NCBI GenBank assembly: GCA_029834535.1
Contig: JAQMWT010000005.1
Span: 248,001-312,000 of the forward strand
Origin: Chrysophaeum taylorii
Lineage: Eukaryota; Sar; Pelagophyceae; Pelagomonadales; Pelagomonadaceae
Reading direction: 5' to 3'
DNA length: 64,000 nucleotides
The first letter of the stretch is position 1. Each line of letters begins with the position of its first letter. Below the pieces are notes generated by a model. The model made no database searches, had not been told where the DNA came from, and saw only the letters and a program-made list of their open reading frames with translations. Below are positions 27,001-37,832 of this stretch, piece after piece. A program made the translations under genes and the position numbers.

Positions 27001-30000
27001 CATGGTATAGGTCCCCCCCAATCCGCTGACTCCCTTGACGGTTTCGACAACGTTCGTAGTGCCGAGACCCTCTCCCGATGAATCCAGGACCTGCAAGTTC
27101 GCAACGTCGCCCACGGGAGAGTGGAATGTCACATCCCAGCTTGGGCCTGATGACCCCAAATTACCGTCGGTCACCGTGACATCCTCAATGTCGTCGAGCA
27201 TTTCTAGAGCCTCCTCTATTTCTTCCGCCGTTGCTGATACCAAGAGAGAGTTGGTCGTGTCCGTGGCATAACCGAGCCGGAGCTTGAAGAGGCCATCTGT
27301 CGTGCTCATCACGTTGATTGACTGTTCGTCTTCCACGAACTCAGTGTCGCAGCTGAGGACGATGGTCTGGATCTCTGTCACGCCTTGTTGTAAACGCGTG
27401 ACGTAGGCAAGCGGAGTGTCCACAAGCAAGAGCGGCCGCTGGCCAAGATCATGAGTAAAGGTGACATCGTAGGTGAATCCATCAGACTTCGAGCCTGATC
27501 GGCTCACATCGACGGCCTCAACGCTATCCAGATCCTCGAGCGCAATCTTTACCTTATATGCCGATGCACCGGCCGAGATCGGCGACGTGGTGTCGCTGAC
27601 ACCATCGACACGATTCGTCTCGTTTAAAGTCAGCTGGAAATCCCCGTTGAGGCTGGAGTCAGTCACGAGGCGCTGAATCTCGTAAATTGCCGCATTGTAG
27701 GGGGCGACGCCTCCATCGTTGTACCAGACGTGCTCTCCTGAGTCGCTGTCGATGCGCCAAAGCTCGGTGAAAAACACATCGAGGCCTGCTCTTTTCTTTG
27801 CTGCTGTCAGGTCGCGGAGAGGCGCGCCCGAGGCCTTCTTCGGTTCGATCGTGAACTCATTGGCGCACCCCTTGAGGAATTCGGTTGCGTTCGTGCCGTC
27901 GGCGTCGACAGCACTTCCATTCAATTGAAGCAACGCCACGTCTCCAATCAGCTCGACGAAGGTAATGGTATATGACGCAATTGAATGCCCCGAATATGAC
28001 GTGTTCTGGCGCGTTACGTGGACCTTACCGATTTTCTCGAGGGCCTCGAGGGCCTCTTCCCAGGTCTCGACGTCATCCTCAGCGTCGAGGGGTATGGACC
28101 ACGAGGATGTTCCCGGCATACGCAGCGAGACATCGCCGCTGCCCATCTCGACGTTGACGATTTGCTGTTCGTAAATGACGCCGGCCATTCCGACCTCTAG
28201 TGACCCCCCGCTTGCCGTCGTCTGCGACGCCGCCGCGCCCCCCCGCGCGATTACAGTGACGGACGCTCGTGAAAGGACGCCTTCGCCAACGAGGTTGATT
28301 GGGGCCACTTTGAACGCGTAGGGCGCATCGGGTGTGAGGCCGGTCGCCTTGAAATTATAGACATCGGGCATGTTAGAGCCATCGTAGACGAGCAGCGCGG
28401 CCGTACCTGGCAGAACGGTCTCGACGTAAGCTTCTGGCATATTGGCATCGTAACTCAACCGCCCCGCTGTCGCAACCATGAGCGGAAGATCACCTGCCTC
28501 TGAATCGAAAGTAACCAACCACTCGCGTGATCCCCACGCCGTTGTCGTGTTGGCCATCACAGTAACGATCGAAATCGTGTCGAGGTCCTCGAGTGCGAGC
28601 TTAACGTCGTCTGCACTTCCGTCGCTCGCAATCGGCGTGGTTTCGGCTCCGCGAAACCTTAGAGTGAACGTTCCACTGAGCTCAGTCGTTCCAGCCAGAA
28701 TCCGCGACACGCTAACATTCGAGTCCCTCGAGTCGTCGATGGCCTCCAGATTGCTTTCGTCAACAGCAACGAGGTCGAGGCCGATGTAGTTGACGAATGT
28801 GATCGTTTTATTTGCCGAGCTTGAGTCCACTTTGGCCCTCGACGCGCACGCACGAGGTGCAACCTAATGCTGACTGGATGGCTGCTGCCCACACGTTGTT
28901 GTTTGCACCCGGTTTGAGGCTGACGGTCCAGTTACCATCAACTTTGAGCCGCACCGTCGAGGCGTCGGAGTCGACGTTAGCGAAAAGAAGGCGCTGCTGT
29001 TCGTCTGTCGGGACTTTGGAGGTGACAACGACGCGCTGGACCTCCTGTTTAACAGGATCCGGGTCGGCGACCGTGTTGAGTGCCACACCTGGGTACATGT
29101 ACAATTTGTAGCCCACAATCGCAGAACCGCCGGTCGAGTTGAGCGCAGGCGCCTGCCATTTAACGTGGATGGACGTCTCGCCGACGTCGATCGTCTTCGG
29201 GCGGTACCACGCATAGGTGTGGTTTAACGTCGCATCGCGGCCTGGCACAGTCGCAGCAAGCGTCGACATCAAAGGCGACTTGGCCGAGCGGCCCTTGGAA
29301 TTGACGGCTTGAACATAGAAACGGTACATCTCGCCCTCGTCAAGCCCCTCAACGACGTGGCGCATCAGGAGGGAACGTCCGGGCAGCCTGTCGAACAGCG
29401 GTCCCGTGAGCTGCACTTTTTGAAACTCGCGGCCTGGCTGAGCCATCCAAAGTTGGTATTCGGTGATGTTCGCGCCGCCATTGTCGTCAGGAGCGTTCCA
29501 GCGCACGTCGATTGAGGCATCGCCCGGCAAGACGCTACCGATGCCGCTCGCCGAGCCGCCATAGGGCGCGCGTGGCGGCAGCGGGGTTCGCGGTGCGCGG
29601 ACAGTGAACACAGCGTGTGGTGAGAAGGCACCATAGCAGAGTAGATCGGTGTCCCTAGCCGAGCAAAAGTTGACAGCGCGCACTGTAAACCGGTACTGAC
29701 GGCCTGACTCGACGCCGATCGACGTGCTCGTGCGGATGGTGAACTCGGTCGTGTCGGGTTGGTCGCTGCCGTCAAAAACCATCCGCGGATTGCCACCACT
29801 CCAGTCGTCCATCCACAGCTCGTAACCCATCACCGGTGAGCCGCCGTCGACAGTCGGACGATCCCACTCGACGGAGATGCTTGTCGCCGTCGAGCTCACG
29901 AGCCGCACGGGCGGGCATGCCCCAGGTGCGTTGTACGACGGAATCTCGTATTCAGGCTGGGTCAAACTGTACGGACCAAAGCCTTCATTGTTGTGGAATC

Positions 30001-33000
30001 GGACACGTGCGTATGTGCGCTCGCCCGTCGCAATGTCGACAATGTCGTGCGCGTACAAATCATTGCCTGTGATGTCGAGCTTCGTTATGGGCTTGTGAGC
30101 TTGGCACGTGCCGCCCTCCTCAATATTGTCGTCGCAGTCATTGCTAGGGCCGACTCCCTTTTCAACCTCGGTAATCGTGACATTCGGCTTCGAACCGCCT
30201 CCCGTCAGAGTCGAGTTTTCTGTTACCCAGATGAGAGGAGCCACATCGCCGTTGTTGCAGACGTCGTTTCCGCCGTCAGCGACGCCGCAGCCTCCAAACG
30301 TTACATACCAAGTGTACCCGTCAAAGTTGGTAACACGCGAGACAGCGATATCTCCAACAGAGTCAAGCGCTTCGAGCAACACCTCGAACTCGGCAGCCAA
30401 GAGGTCGCTCTCGATGGCATCCGTTGTAGCGCAGGTTGCATGGGCATAGGAACTGTTGCAAAATTGAAGCTGAAAGGATCCCTTCAGCGGGTCTGAACCC
30501 TGCTGGATTGTGGTTGCCAGAACTACCGCACCAAGACCGGTGAGCTCGCTGGCATCGCCATAGAGAAGGTCAACGTTTCGCGATTCCGGCGGGAAATAGC
30601 CCGGGTTTGCGACGAAACTGATCTTCCAAGAGTACTCACGTCTCGGGCCCGGGGCAGACCGCGTCACGTCGACCACGCCAATATTTGGCATGCCCTCAAG
30701 CCTTGCTTTCATAGTCGACGCGGCCGCGTTATACTCGATCGGATCAGTCGTGTGGCCGCGGAGGGTCAACGTGAATGTACCGCCAAGCTGGTTGCCGGCG
30801 TTGCTCCCCGTGGTAGCTCCGCGGCGATTACCGCTTGACTCCTCGCCATCGGCGTATATCTTCAGAGCGGCACCAGTTCCGGTAAGCTTGTTGTCGTACG
30901 ACTTGAATGAGAGCGACTCAACATCGCCGCCGACACCCGACCCGACGAAGGTCACTGCCCATAGATTCTCAGTGAGATTGTACGGATTCATCATTGTCGC
31001 CGACAACTTGCTGACCACTACGCCCCCAGCTTGGATTGTGTCGAGAGCTACGAGTTCGGTCTCGATGTCAGAGGCGGATGCCAAGGGAGTGAGTTCGTTG
31101 GTGGTAGCGCCTCGAAACGTGAGCCGAAATGTGCCGCCCAAACCCCAATCACCGTCCTCCTCGGTGATCGTCACGCGCCGTAATCCATCGAGATTGTTTG
31201 TATTTGGGACGAGCTCGGGTACATCACCTTTGTAACCATCGACAGAAGAAAATGTGATGTTTGCGCCAGCCGTGGCCGAGCTCCCAGCGTCCGTGTACGA
31301 GGCACGTGACGAGCCACCATCGACACAAACAGTCGAGACATCGTTGTCCATCAGGAGACCAACACCGAAAAACACAACGTTGACCGAATTTACGTTTGTC
31401 AACTCCTCGAGGGCCGCCTTGAGAGTGCTGGCCGACGCATCATAGTCGATAGAGCGCGTCGTCAAACCGTCGAATGTAAGGGTGAACGAGCCACCAGTCG
31501 CGTCACATTCCAGAATCTGGTATTCGTACGCCTGACGGCCGGCGTAGTCGTCGGCCAGTTTTGCATGGATCAGCTGGACCTCGTTTACATCCGTGACGTT
31601 CGTGTACACCTCCTGGATCTCCATGCTGGTGTTGACCGAAATGCGGACAGCTTGGATTTCATCGGCAAAGGCCTCATCGGCATACTCAACTTTGTATGCG
31701 TCGAGGGACTCGCCGCCATCGCTAAGTGGCGATTGGAACCGCACGCGCAGGCTTGTGGCCCCAAGTACCGTCAATGAGACATTTGTCGGAGACGAGGGTT
31801 GCTTCGGTACAGGCGCTTCGTATGGGGGAGAAGGTACGCCGGCAGGACCCTGGCCAATGGCGTTCACGGCGATGATCCTGAAGTAGTATGGTATGTTGCG
31901 TTCAAGGCCGGTCACGTGGAGCCGGAGATCAGCCAAGTCGGTTATGGCGGCTGATCCCAGCGGCAAACCGTTTGCTTCGTCCAGGGAGTCGAAAGGCGGG
32001 AAAACGCCCTGTGTTACCAAGTACGAGGTCGCTGTGACTGCAGTGCCGCTTAAGTCCAGGTCGTCGGTAATCAGCATTGGGACATCTCCGAGCTCAGTAA
32101 GGAAAGTTATCGACCACGTCGCGCCCCCGTTCTCCTGAAATGACATGCGTATCACAACAAAGCACAAAACCGAACGCTCACATCCAAGCCAGTCCGTGTA
32201 ACAGCAACGTTGCCGATCGTGGAGAGAGATTCGAGAGCCCTTTCCACTTCGTATGCCGACGAGTCTGATATGAGATAACCCGTGCGCTGGCCTCGGAATT
32301 CGAGGGTGTAGTCGCCGGAAACAGCTGTCGATGTGCTGTTGATGAGTCTGGACACCATGACCGTGACGTTCTCGTCCGCGTAAGATGTCGTGCCGCTGAG
32401 GTCCCATGTATTATTCGTGACTTTGAGCAGCGGCACGGTACCGGCGTTGGTGTCGAACGTGATGCGGTAGAGGCATACCTGGCTCGGCGCCCCTTCATCA
32501 ACATTTGAGACGGTGACGCGACCTATTGTCGTCAACGCTTCGAGTTCAGTCTCGATGATGTCCGCGTCGCCATTGACAAGCGTGGTCACGGTAAGAGTAT
32601 CGTCTCCAATCGATGCTGAAGAAGACGGCCCGTCCTCAGCCCCAGCGGCATCGTAGCTCGCGGCGACGGTGAGTGGGTCGAGGTTCCCACTTTCGGAAAT
32701 GAAGGTTATGTCCCAATCACACTCCTCGGAGGCAATAGTCGAAGAAGAAGAGACGCGGACCTGGTAAATCGTCGAGAAGGCCTCGAGCTCCTCTTTGATT
32801 GCTGAGGCCACCGGCGTGCAATCACCGATGCTGGGGTTGGCGTAGATGTAGTCGGTCACTGCATCGCCGAACGTCAGACGGAACGTCGTGCGTGGGGAGA
32901 CGGTGGCATCGCCACCCTCAGACGTCATGTCGTTTGTAGTCGAAGAGAGACGCTGCACCTCCCAAGTTTCTTTGGCGCACGCGCCGTTGTAGTTTGGACC

Positions 33001-34892
33001 TGCCCTGATCGCACCAGTGGTCGCGCCTCGGAAATTCAGATGAAATACGGCTGGCGATGGCGAAGTTGATGTGACGTTCAACAGCTGCACCTCCTTGATG
33101 GTACCTTTTCGTAGCTCAGTAACAGTCACGTCTGCGCCTTCGCCATACAAAAAATCTGTCGAAGCCAACGAGATTAGCTGAACATCCCCTATAAGTGCCG
33201 CTCACATTGAACAGGACTCGGCGGAACACGAACCTTCGAATGTGCGATTTATGTCGTCGAGGAAGCTGACGGTCCACGTGTAGCCCCGTTCGAAGTCAGG
33301 ACCACTCCGCGAAACGGCAACAGTACCCGCGGGAATCTCGTCCAAACTCTCAAGGCTCGAGATCATGTCCGCTGCCGAGGCGTCGTAGGCAACACGAGCG
33401 CTCGTCGTGCCATTAGCAAACGAAATGTTGAACGAGCCCGAGAGCTCGTTGCCGTCGGTTGCGTTGACCGTGATGTAAGGGTCCGCGCTTTTTCCGACAA
33501 GAGTCTCATCGTAGATAGCCTCGATGAGCGGGATGTCGCCGCCGTTGTCGTCGTGCGTGAACGTGACGAGCCATGTGTATCCTCCAAAGGCCTGTGGATA
33601 TCGGCGCTCAACAACGACGTCTGTCACCGAGTCGAGGGCCTCGAGCGCTTTCTCGACCTGTGCCGCCGTCGCGTCGGAAGGGATCGACGCCGTCGTGTCG
33701 CCCATGAAAGTAAGTCGGAACGTGCCTGCGAGAAGACATGGACGTGAGAAAACTCGACTCTCGCGCACCCGAAATGACGTTGCCCTCGACCAACGTGGCG
33801 AGAGTGACAGTCGAGCCGAGCGTCAGCCCGGACGCGTCGAGAAGCTGGAGTTGGGGCACGTCGCTCAGTGTGGCCGCGAACGTCACCGTCCACATGTACC
33901 CGACGTGGCCGTCGAACTCGACATCGACTCGCGTCACGTTATCGATGCCGCCCGATCCGACGTTTTGCAGCGCCTCGAGGATGGTCGATACCGACAATCG
34001 TCCGCAGCACGCATCCGCGTCCGCGGAAATGGCGCCCGAATACTGGAGCGAGCCTCCAGTACTGCGCGTATCAAGCGCCAATGAGAAAGTCCCAGCGAGG
34101 GTCCCGCCCACTGGAGCTGTGGCTGTGACAGTTTGGACTTCTCTCACCGCGCTTGCCTTGGTCGAAATTTCTTGAACCTCATCGATATCATCAGCTGTCG
34201 TTTGAATGGTTTGGAGTTCGTTCGCCCCAATGTAAGTGCTCGTTGTTATACCTGCACAAAAGAGGATGCGAGTTGATGCGGGACGCGCAGTTTCACGCGC
34301 TTGAACCACGCTCGCAGGCAGCGCGAGATTACAAGACACAACGACAGTACCGCGCGTTCGCGTTTCGTATTCAAATACATCGGTGGGCTTCTATGGCTAC
34401 AGCTTCATGAAGCAATTTTGCGCTGGTGTATGCTCTGGACTTCGGCGACGCCAGGATTCGTGTCCCACTCGACCTGTATCGCGGCGCAGTGTGTGGCTGG
34501 TTGGGTACGGTGGCACGAGGCGCCGGAAATGTGCTTGGTATGACTGAACCACGGCGCCCCCGTCCGTTGCCGGGGGATTCCAACTTATCTCGAGCGCATC
34601 TCCCGAGACAACCTGATGCCAAAAACGCAGATCATCGTCGAGCAACACAGGTACAGCGAGAGAGGGCCACTTTTACAAGCGCAAAGAGCACTTTGACGAC
34701 AACACCTTTCGCGCGAATGCGAAGCCCGATCAAGCCATGGAGGTTGCCCATCCATGGAAACCCCAATCGCGAACGTACCTCGAGGATTGCATCTGTTGGT
34801 GCTCCAGGTGCGCGCAAATCACCAGCGCATCGAAGCGGCATCGCGATGAGCGCTGCCGCCCAGACGCCGACCCCGTTGCGGCGTGCGCGCAT
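1..34892 (-). CDS. Giant secreted multidomain repeat protein (Fn3, PA14, filamin-type Ig), 3' end outside window
   Basis: The gene starts at ATG 34892 with an N-terminal signal peptide, so the product should enter the secretory pathway. Joining the exons gives about 11,443 codons down to base 1, where the frame is still open. Exon phases agree at every junction if one base is dropped near 28831. The N-terminal arm (28.8-34.9 kb) mixes fibronectin III repeats with a ~75-residue repeat. The core (17.9-26.4 kb) has three PA14 domains set among filamin-type Ig repeats. The C-terminal arm (1-17.8 kb) returns to Fn3 plus ~75-residue repeats. N-x-S/T sites are abundant. No catalytic motif is seen, and no membrane anchor is visible because the C-terminus lies outside. 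PA14 and Fn3 modules commonly mediate carbohydrate or protein contacts, so a cell-surface, matrix or adhesion scaffold is inferred. The 5' end could instead extend into the signal-peptide gene at 37832. Confidence 0.9.
17885..18340 (-). other. PA14 domain 3 of the giant protein
   Basis: It runs from GGLVGEYYNNRW through VSARWTGYV, FTFHVQCNDGARLFVD and ITLEWRE to LVPASRLFHH. An Fn3 domain follows at once (TTPLDVQLER and DELVLSWVTP), marking the switch from the PA14/filamin core to the C-terminal arm. Confidence 0.85.
21785..22310 (-). other. PA14 domain 2 of the giant protein
   Basis: It runs from GGLLATYYAR through FSTRWVGDV, FSIETDGGARMMIDG and IVLEYIEE to ALFYTRHI. It is about 175 residues, slightly longer than the other two because of a Cys-bearing insertion near the start. 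The filamin-type repeat before it reads FKVQARDRFGN and ends GPHELSILLRQ. Confidence 0.85.
24726..24812 (-). other. Intron 8 (last visible) of the giant gene, 87 nt
   Basis: Donor ctaa|gtgcgt and acceptor ttgttgtatag|GC, phase 1. It removes an in-frame TGA at 24784 and joins FAGATTL to IPLNATAAAVESAL, an exact repeat continuation. Confidence 0.85.
24940..25905 (-). other. Filamin-type Ig repeats after PA14 domain 1
   Basis: At least two repeats are seen. Key strings are FRIVSKDANNN, GNGEYDVSYTPLKAGDY, FAIAAKDAYSNN, NGSYLATYTIPLAGNYDV and FDVLANDAFGN. This is the filamin/ABP280 pattern of a 'DxxGN' strand followed by 'G.Y.v.YtP..aG.y'. Similar strands flank the other two PA14 domains. Confidence 0.75.
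25930..26362 (-). other. PA14 domain 1 of the giant protein
   Basis: The stretch opens with GGLAASYFDNQW, has the typical middle (VSIRWSGKV, YTFYARADDGVRIYLD, LVVEYKE) and ends with a Trp and Phe-His cap. These are hallmarks of the PA14 beta-barrel of bacterial toxins, glycosidases and adhesins. A filamin-type strand (GTYDVFVRQL) precedes it directly. Confidence 0.85.
32135..32181 (-). other. Intron 7 of the giant gene, 47 nt
   Basis: Donor ggat|gtgagc and acceptor tcatttcag|GAG, phase 0. It joins TRTGLD to ENGGATWSITF, a standard repeat core. Confidence 0.85.
33189..33233 (-). other. Intron 6 of the giant gene, 45 nt
   Basis: Donor gaag|gttcgt and acceptor cacttatag|GG, phase 1. It removes an in-frame TGA and joins RTFEG to DVQLISL, the usual end of the repeat. 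Confidence 0.75.
33726..33768 (-). other. Intron 5 of the giant gene, 43 nt
   Basis: Donor tcgg|gtgcgc and acceptor cttctcgcag|GC, phase 1. It restores GTFRLTF, the opening of the ~75-residue repeat. Confidence 0.75.
34252..34332 (-). other. Intron 4 of the giant gene, 81 nt
   Basis: Donor tctt|gtaatc and acceptor cttttgtgcag|GT, phase 1. It joins TVVVSC to ITTSTYIGANEL. The length is a multiple of three, so the unspliced frame also stays open. Confidence 0.6.
34391..34440 (-). other. Intron 3 of the giant gene, 50 nt
   Basis: Donor gaa|gtccag is weak; acceptor is gccatag|AAG, phase 0. It joins NPGVAE to KPTDVFEYETR and removes an in-frame stop. Confidence 0.5.
34474..34516 (-). other. Intron 2 of the giant gene, 43 nt (donor uncertain)
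   Basis: A GT-AG choice (ctc|gtgcca to atacag|gtcgag) gives a 43-nt intron, in the size class of its neighbours. A GC-AG choice with the donor at 34534 (tac caa|gcacat) gives 61 nt and a cleaner Fn3 join, SYQ to VEWDTNPG. Both are phase 0. Confidence 0.45.
34613..34778 (-). other. Intron 1 of the giant gene, 166 nt
   Basis: Donor GAG|gtacgt and acceptor gcatcag|GTT, phase 0. Splicing joins DAILE to VVSGDALEISW, restoring an Fn3 A/B-strand. Confidence 0.6.
34779..34892 (-). other. First coding exon with signal peptide of the giant gene
   Basis: This exon encodes 38 residues: a basic start (MRARRN), a hydrophobic core (VGVWAAALIAMPL) and RCAG as a likely cleavage region. The first Fn3 strand follows (PGAPTDAILE). 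It ends in a good donor, GAG|gtacgt. The ATG context is aagaATGcg. This is the best start seen, because the next exon continues the same Fn3 domain in phase (SGDALEISW and DGGAVVQSY). Confidence 0.7.
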
Positions 34893-35566
34893 TCTTAGCT
34901 CTTGTGGAACAACTCAATCCGCGAGGCGGCGGAGCTCTTGCACAAGATGCGCGCAATCCTGGCGACAACTGCTAAGACCAGCAACAGCGCGCTCGATCTC
35001 CTCGCGAAGGCACCATGTCCCTCGCAGCTCGTTAGCGCCCTATACGAAGACACTGGTTCAACTGCTCAAGTACCAACGGAAAGAAACACATAACGATTGT
35101 ACCGTTGAGAATCGTAAGGTTGCGAACACCGCAGCCTTTAAAACCCTGCGGCGCGAGGCTGCTCCCCTCTTCTCCTGCCCCACGGCTCGGCGATGACCCC
35201 GATTAAGTCGTGGGGCACATTCGCCTTCCAGGTTTCACCCACTTGGAACCTGTGTCCCTGACCTCTCCAGCTACTCACACCTCCTCGAGCCCCTGGCTTG
35301 ACTCACGGCATCCCGCCCTTTATAGCATCCGCCTAAAAAAAAACACCCTGAACGCTCGTGCTCCCGTCCGCGCCCCCCTCTTAGCAGTCGAGTTTTAGAA
35401 ACACTGTCGTGCCCCCTTCCCTCTTGTTTACTCCTCCTCCCCCCTTCTGAGGACCCACCTACAAAAAAACTGCCCTCCTACCAGGCTACCCTAAAATCGC
35501 CTTAGTAGTGGCCCTTACAACCCCCAAATCAGGGCCCTCATGTTCCCACACGACGCACCAAAACCC
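34893..35566. other. Gap upstream of the giant gene, C-rich with short repeats
   Basis: No convincing coding segment is seen on either strand. The plus strand from about 35200 is rich in C and CT runs. Copies of a TTAGCAGTCG-type repeat begin at 35381. A TTTTAAA box lies about 250 bp upstream of ATG 34892 on the minus strand; whether it is a promoter element is not known. Confidence 0.5.
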
Positions 35567-35704
35567 TCAAGCCCCCACGCGCGCCCCCCTTCTTAGCAGC
35601 CGACCTTCAAAAGCCCCCAGTGCAGCCTCCACGTCTATGCCCCCAACGCACCCCGCCTCTCTCCCTCCCTTGAAGCAGTCGCCCTTCAAAAAACCCCAAA
35701 TCAG
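35381..35704 (+). repeat. Degenerate short repeat, four copies
   Basis: Copies start at 35381 (ttagcagtcgagtttta), 35502 (ttagtagtggcccttac), 35593 (ttagcagccgaccttc) and 35672 (gaagcagtcgcccttc). They share an approximate core TTAGCAGTCGcCCTTCaaa, and two continue into CCCCAAATCAG. A fifth copy is at 44151. Confidence 0.55.
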
Positions 35705-37832
35705 TCGACAATTGAAAAAAACCCAAATCAAGGCGACGTACCCAGGTGAGGTTGTGGACAAGACAAAGCTCGCCAACGCGCCAAGCTGCGAGTCGTCGGG
35801 GATTTCATGGTCAAGCATCTTCGGCTGCTTTCCTGGATGGCCGACGTCCGCACCAACGTAACAATAACCTCCGGGGTGAACGGGGTCTCCTCGGCGTCGG
35901 TAGTCGGGTCCACGCCCACAATAATGCAGCCGATATCGCTTGCCGGACGTGGTGCACACGTTGAATGAAAGTCGTCGAAGGCGCGGTGGCAGTCTGTGGC
36001 GTCAGCCTCGGCGTCAGAGACAAGAGCGACAATTATCCCGCTCGGCGTTGTGAATGACCGTGGCGAAGAGCTTCCGCTACGACGGGTTGCAGACACGAGG
36101 TCGCGCAGCGGAGCGATTCGCGTCGAGTCGTGCCAGTCGATGGAGGTTCCCAGGCCTCCTCTACGTACAGTGCTGAGGCCGCCGTGCGAGCTGCTTGCGC
36201 CGTTCTTTTCTGGCGGCATCGTTGATTGCGAACTGTGCGGCGACGTTATGCAATTTGCCACACAAAACTCAGCCATTAGCAGCCATGCGAAGGGCGGGCT
36301 CGTTGCCACGCGAAAGGACCACGTGATCCGGCGCCCTAGGCTTGCGCTTGCATAGCACGGCCACGACGGCTCCCTTAATCACGACTTTTCGCGTGCCTCC
36401 CCTCCGATTCCGAGGAGTTTAACTAGCAAGTTGAGCTCACTTCACCGCCTGGGTCCTGCTTGTGGACTCTGGATTTCGACCTGAAAATCGACGAGCACTT
36501 GCGAGCGCGCAGTGTCTTTGCGCGTCAGAATGGTTGAGGCATCGTCTCTGGCAAGAGGCATCGTCTCAGGCACTCCTCATATGGTTGCGTTGTCTCCTCA
36601 TTAATACGCCCAAGATATCCAATCTGGCTTCAAGGAAATCCGCTTTCACAAGTTCGTGGCATTCCATCTGACTCTCGGAAAAGGTCTTCAGCACCATGCC
36701 GATGTCCAACACCTTATCAAAAGTGTCCCTGATAGGCACGCACACCCTCGTTGGCGCCCCTGTTAGTACCAACTGCCGCATTGTCTACGGAGTGCCCTCG
36801 GACCTGGTACGGACGCTTATGTCGCCTTCTAATTGCATAGCGTGTCTGGCGCTACGGTCATATAATTACATATACATTCACGAGCCCTCTCCGCACCAAG
36901 GACCAGCACGTCTTCATCCAGTTCAGGTTTGTCCTGGCCGAGTAACTCTTCTGCTACGCGTATGGACTACATCGCACAGTACAGCTCCCCGTCGACAGCT
37001 GAGGATGAGTTCCGCCCGCTTCGTTGGCACCGCGCTTCATCGTCACCGCGCTCGGGACTGATGCAGTAGGATTTTAACGGCAACGAGAGTTTCCTCAAGC
37101 GCCGCTTCTCGGTCTGCACGACGCCGGTATCTTTACTCTCGCGACCTTACCTCATCTGTCTTTGTCGAACTAGGCCCTCCCTGGCTTTGTTGACCGCCGA
37201 AACCATGGCGGGCGCCGTCTTAGTCCTAGGTTCCCTTCTGGAATTCGCGGCTGACGTTGGTGTTAGCTTCTTCTGTGTGGCAAGAAACACTAGTGGCGAG
37301 CAATTATCCATTTCCAGGCCACACGTCCTCGAGTGTCCAAGAAGTGTGCCCGTCCGACTCAACAATTGCACATAACGACGCAGATCACCTGGCACGAAGA
37401 CGTAGTCCACCGCGTCGTCAATACGCTGGGAAAGAAAGGTATCCACGTCCGCGACGAGGTCTTGTCGTCTTCGAGATACTGCGATCCGAGCGCAGTTCTT
37501 TGGACGGTACCTACGCAAACTCGCGTCTTGGCTCACAGCCTCGTACCACTTTCCCCCTCAACTTCATCAACGACGTCAAGACGCTAACCTCGGGCTCTAA
37601 ATACACAGCCGCGGCTCTCGACCGTTCCGTCGACCGGGTCGATGCGGACTTGGACGGCGAGCACGTTGGCCACACGTGCGAATTAGGCGGCGTCATCTCC
37701 TCAATGACCCCGTGTGCTCCGCCGCGGCCGCATCTCGTCGGGGTCCATGCCGAGCAGGGCTGCAGCGAAAAAAATACTGCAAATGATCTCCCGCGTGTTG
37801 GCGACTTTGATCAGGCTAAAGAAGCAAGCCAT
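35567..37832 (-). CDS. Putative multi-exon secreted protein with a von Willebrand A-like stretch
   Basis: The gene is read in pieces. ATG 37832 opens a signal-peptide-like start (MACFFSLIK, then IICSIFFAAALLG). Later pieces read VRIDPVDGTVESRGCVF, an exon near 37.15-37.5 kb with DVDTFLSQRIDDAVDYVF, a Cys-containing piece near 37.0 kb (SYCISPERGDDEARC), and KVLDIGMVLKTFSES near 36.6-36.7 kb. The last piece (35.75-36.2 kb) reads GIIVALVSDAEAD, DIGCIIVGVDP and DDSQLGALASFV, which resembles the second half of a vWFA fold. A ~41-nt intron (gttatt to ggaaag) is needed before QPKMLDHEI. A gtaagg donor near 37144 and a tgcag acceptor near 37112 are clear. The full exon chain is not resolved and the end is set at the stop of the last open frame. 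It may instead form the 5' part of the giant gene. Confidence 0.45.

Noticed and set aside
34426-35196. 256-codon plus-strand frame over the start of the giant gene
   Set aside because: It overlaps spliced Fn3 exons and the signal-peptide exon on the minus strand, and it has Ser/Arg-rich composition and no domain.
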